Positions 55,430-55,703 of a stretch of 55,703 bases of DNA are shown here, one piece after another (position 1 is the stretch's first letter; every line of letters starts with the position of its first letter). The notes under the pieces were generated by a model. It worked only from the letters and a program-made list of their open reading frames with translations. It was not told the DNA's origin and made no database searches. Location: assembly GCA_964412615.1 (NCBI GenBank), contig CAYPPK010000005.1, positions 1 to 55,703 on the forward strand, in the 5' to 3' direction. A program made the translations under genes and the position numbers. Source of the stretch: CAYPPK01 sp964412615 (GTDB taxonomy: Bacteria > Patescibacteriota > Minisyncoccia > Sungbacterales > HO2-52-23).

Positions 55430-55703
55430 TTAAACTTCTAAACGAGTGAATTTACCCACTTTTATATTTTCCCCGAATTTGCCCACCGCTTCGTTTAGAA
55501 TATCGCGAATAGTTTTCCCCTGATCTTTTATAAATGATTGTTCCAAGAAAGCATTTTCATCGGTGGGACTCATGGCGGCAATTTGCATCGCTAAGTTGTG
55601 CGCCAACTCTTTAAATTCCGGATTGCGAGCCACAAAATCGGTTTCGCACAAAACTTCCACCAAAGCTCCTATTTTACCGTTCCCGTGAACGTAACTCTCT
55701 ACT
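55430..55703 (-). CDS. tsf: Elongation factor Ts, C-terminal part (5' end outside window)
   Basis: EF-Ts recycles EF-Tu-GDP. The visible part reads VESYVHGNGKIGALVEVLCETDFVARNPEF, then LAHNLAMQIAAMSP, the hallmark segments of the EF-Tu-binding domain, and ends GKFGENIKVGKFTRLEV. The gene starts beyond the right edge. The protein stops after this first core domain, so it is the short EF-Ts form seen in many bacteria. Confidence 0.93.
   Translation of the reverse strand, partial: VESYVHGNGKIGALVEVLCETDFVARNPEFKELAHNLAMQIAAMSPTDENAFLEQSFIKDQGKTIRDILNEAVGKFGENIKVGKFTRLEV

Overview
The window looks like one contiguous piece of a small bacterial chromosome, most likely from the Candidate Phyla Radiation (Patescibacteria, probably Parcubacteria). 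This is inferred from gene content and style, not from a marker tree. The genes are densely packed and several are trimmed versions of universal proteins: UvrC without its C-terminal HhH region, an F1 epsilon subunit reduced to its beta domain, and a short HrcA. The rpsF-ssb-rpsR operon has no rplI behind it, and small uncharacterised membrane proteins sit inside housekeeping operons. The sequence is moderately AT-rich except for one GC-rich island at 47.97-48.33 kb.

Layout. 1-0.8 kb: groES-groEL (groEL cut by the window edge), behind a near-consensus promoter and a CIRCE operator. 0.8-6.1 kb: a small unknown gene, uvrA, a membrane protein and a divergent uvrC. 6.1-11.3 kb (minus strand): atpA-atpG-atpD-atpC followed by two tandem beta-carbonic-anhydrase-like genes. 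11.4-16.9 kb: the chaperone block dnaJ, a membrane protein, dnaK, an inverted small membrane gene, grpE and hrcA with its own CIRCE. 16.9-21.9 kb (plus): response regulator, CaCA exchanger, cysS, dnaB, recR. 21.9-25.9 kb: rplU between two related palindromes, rmuC, phosphohexomutase, and divergent ychF. 25.9-32.3 kb: unknown gene, rpsF-ssb-rpsR, recA-rodZ-like-ftsK, unknown gene. 32.4-39.6 kb: rpoB-rpoC with a long leader. 39.7-45.1 kb (plus): holin-like protein, secG, peptide-binding protein, tRNA-Leu, RNase J, trpS. 45.2-47.9 kb (minus): two small exported or membrane proteins, alkyladenine glycosylase, malic enzyme, tRNA-Glu. 48-53.5 kb: a GC-rich lipoprotein cassette, an unknown gene and a dcw cluster mraZ-rsmH-ftsL-ftsI-murF. 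53.6-55.7 kb: a phosphoribosyltransferase, a frameshifted small gene, tRNA-Tyr and tRNA-Thr, a membrane protein and the start-truncated tsf.

Regulation readable in the sequence. Sigma70-type promoters (TTGACA-like and TATAAT-like, 16-18 bp apart) precede many units. Several housekeeping genes begin within about 10 nt of a -10 box (hrcA, rplU, rpsF, probably the holin-like gene) and are probably translated leaderless. The small unknown genes instead carry strong AAGGAG-type ribosome sites. Two CIRCE operators link groESL and hrcA into one heat-shock regulon, while dnaK has none.

Most unusual items: (1) a GC-rich putative lipoprotein gene with its own promoter, strong ribosome site, multi-hairpin mRNA and terminator (47928-48345); (2) a 125-bp MITE-like element with 17-bp inverted ends and a 7-bp target duplication that exactly duplicates the ssb start codon (26839-26977); (3) a 38-bp perfect palindrome and a diverged sister flanking rplU; (4) a 36-bp perfect palindrome in frame inside the alkyladenine glycosylase gene; (5) a cluster of DnaA-box-like sites upstream of mraZ; and (6) paired carbonic-anhydrase-like genes at the end of the ATP synthase operon.
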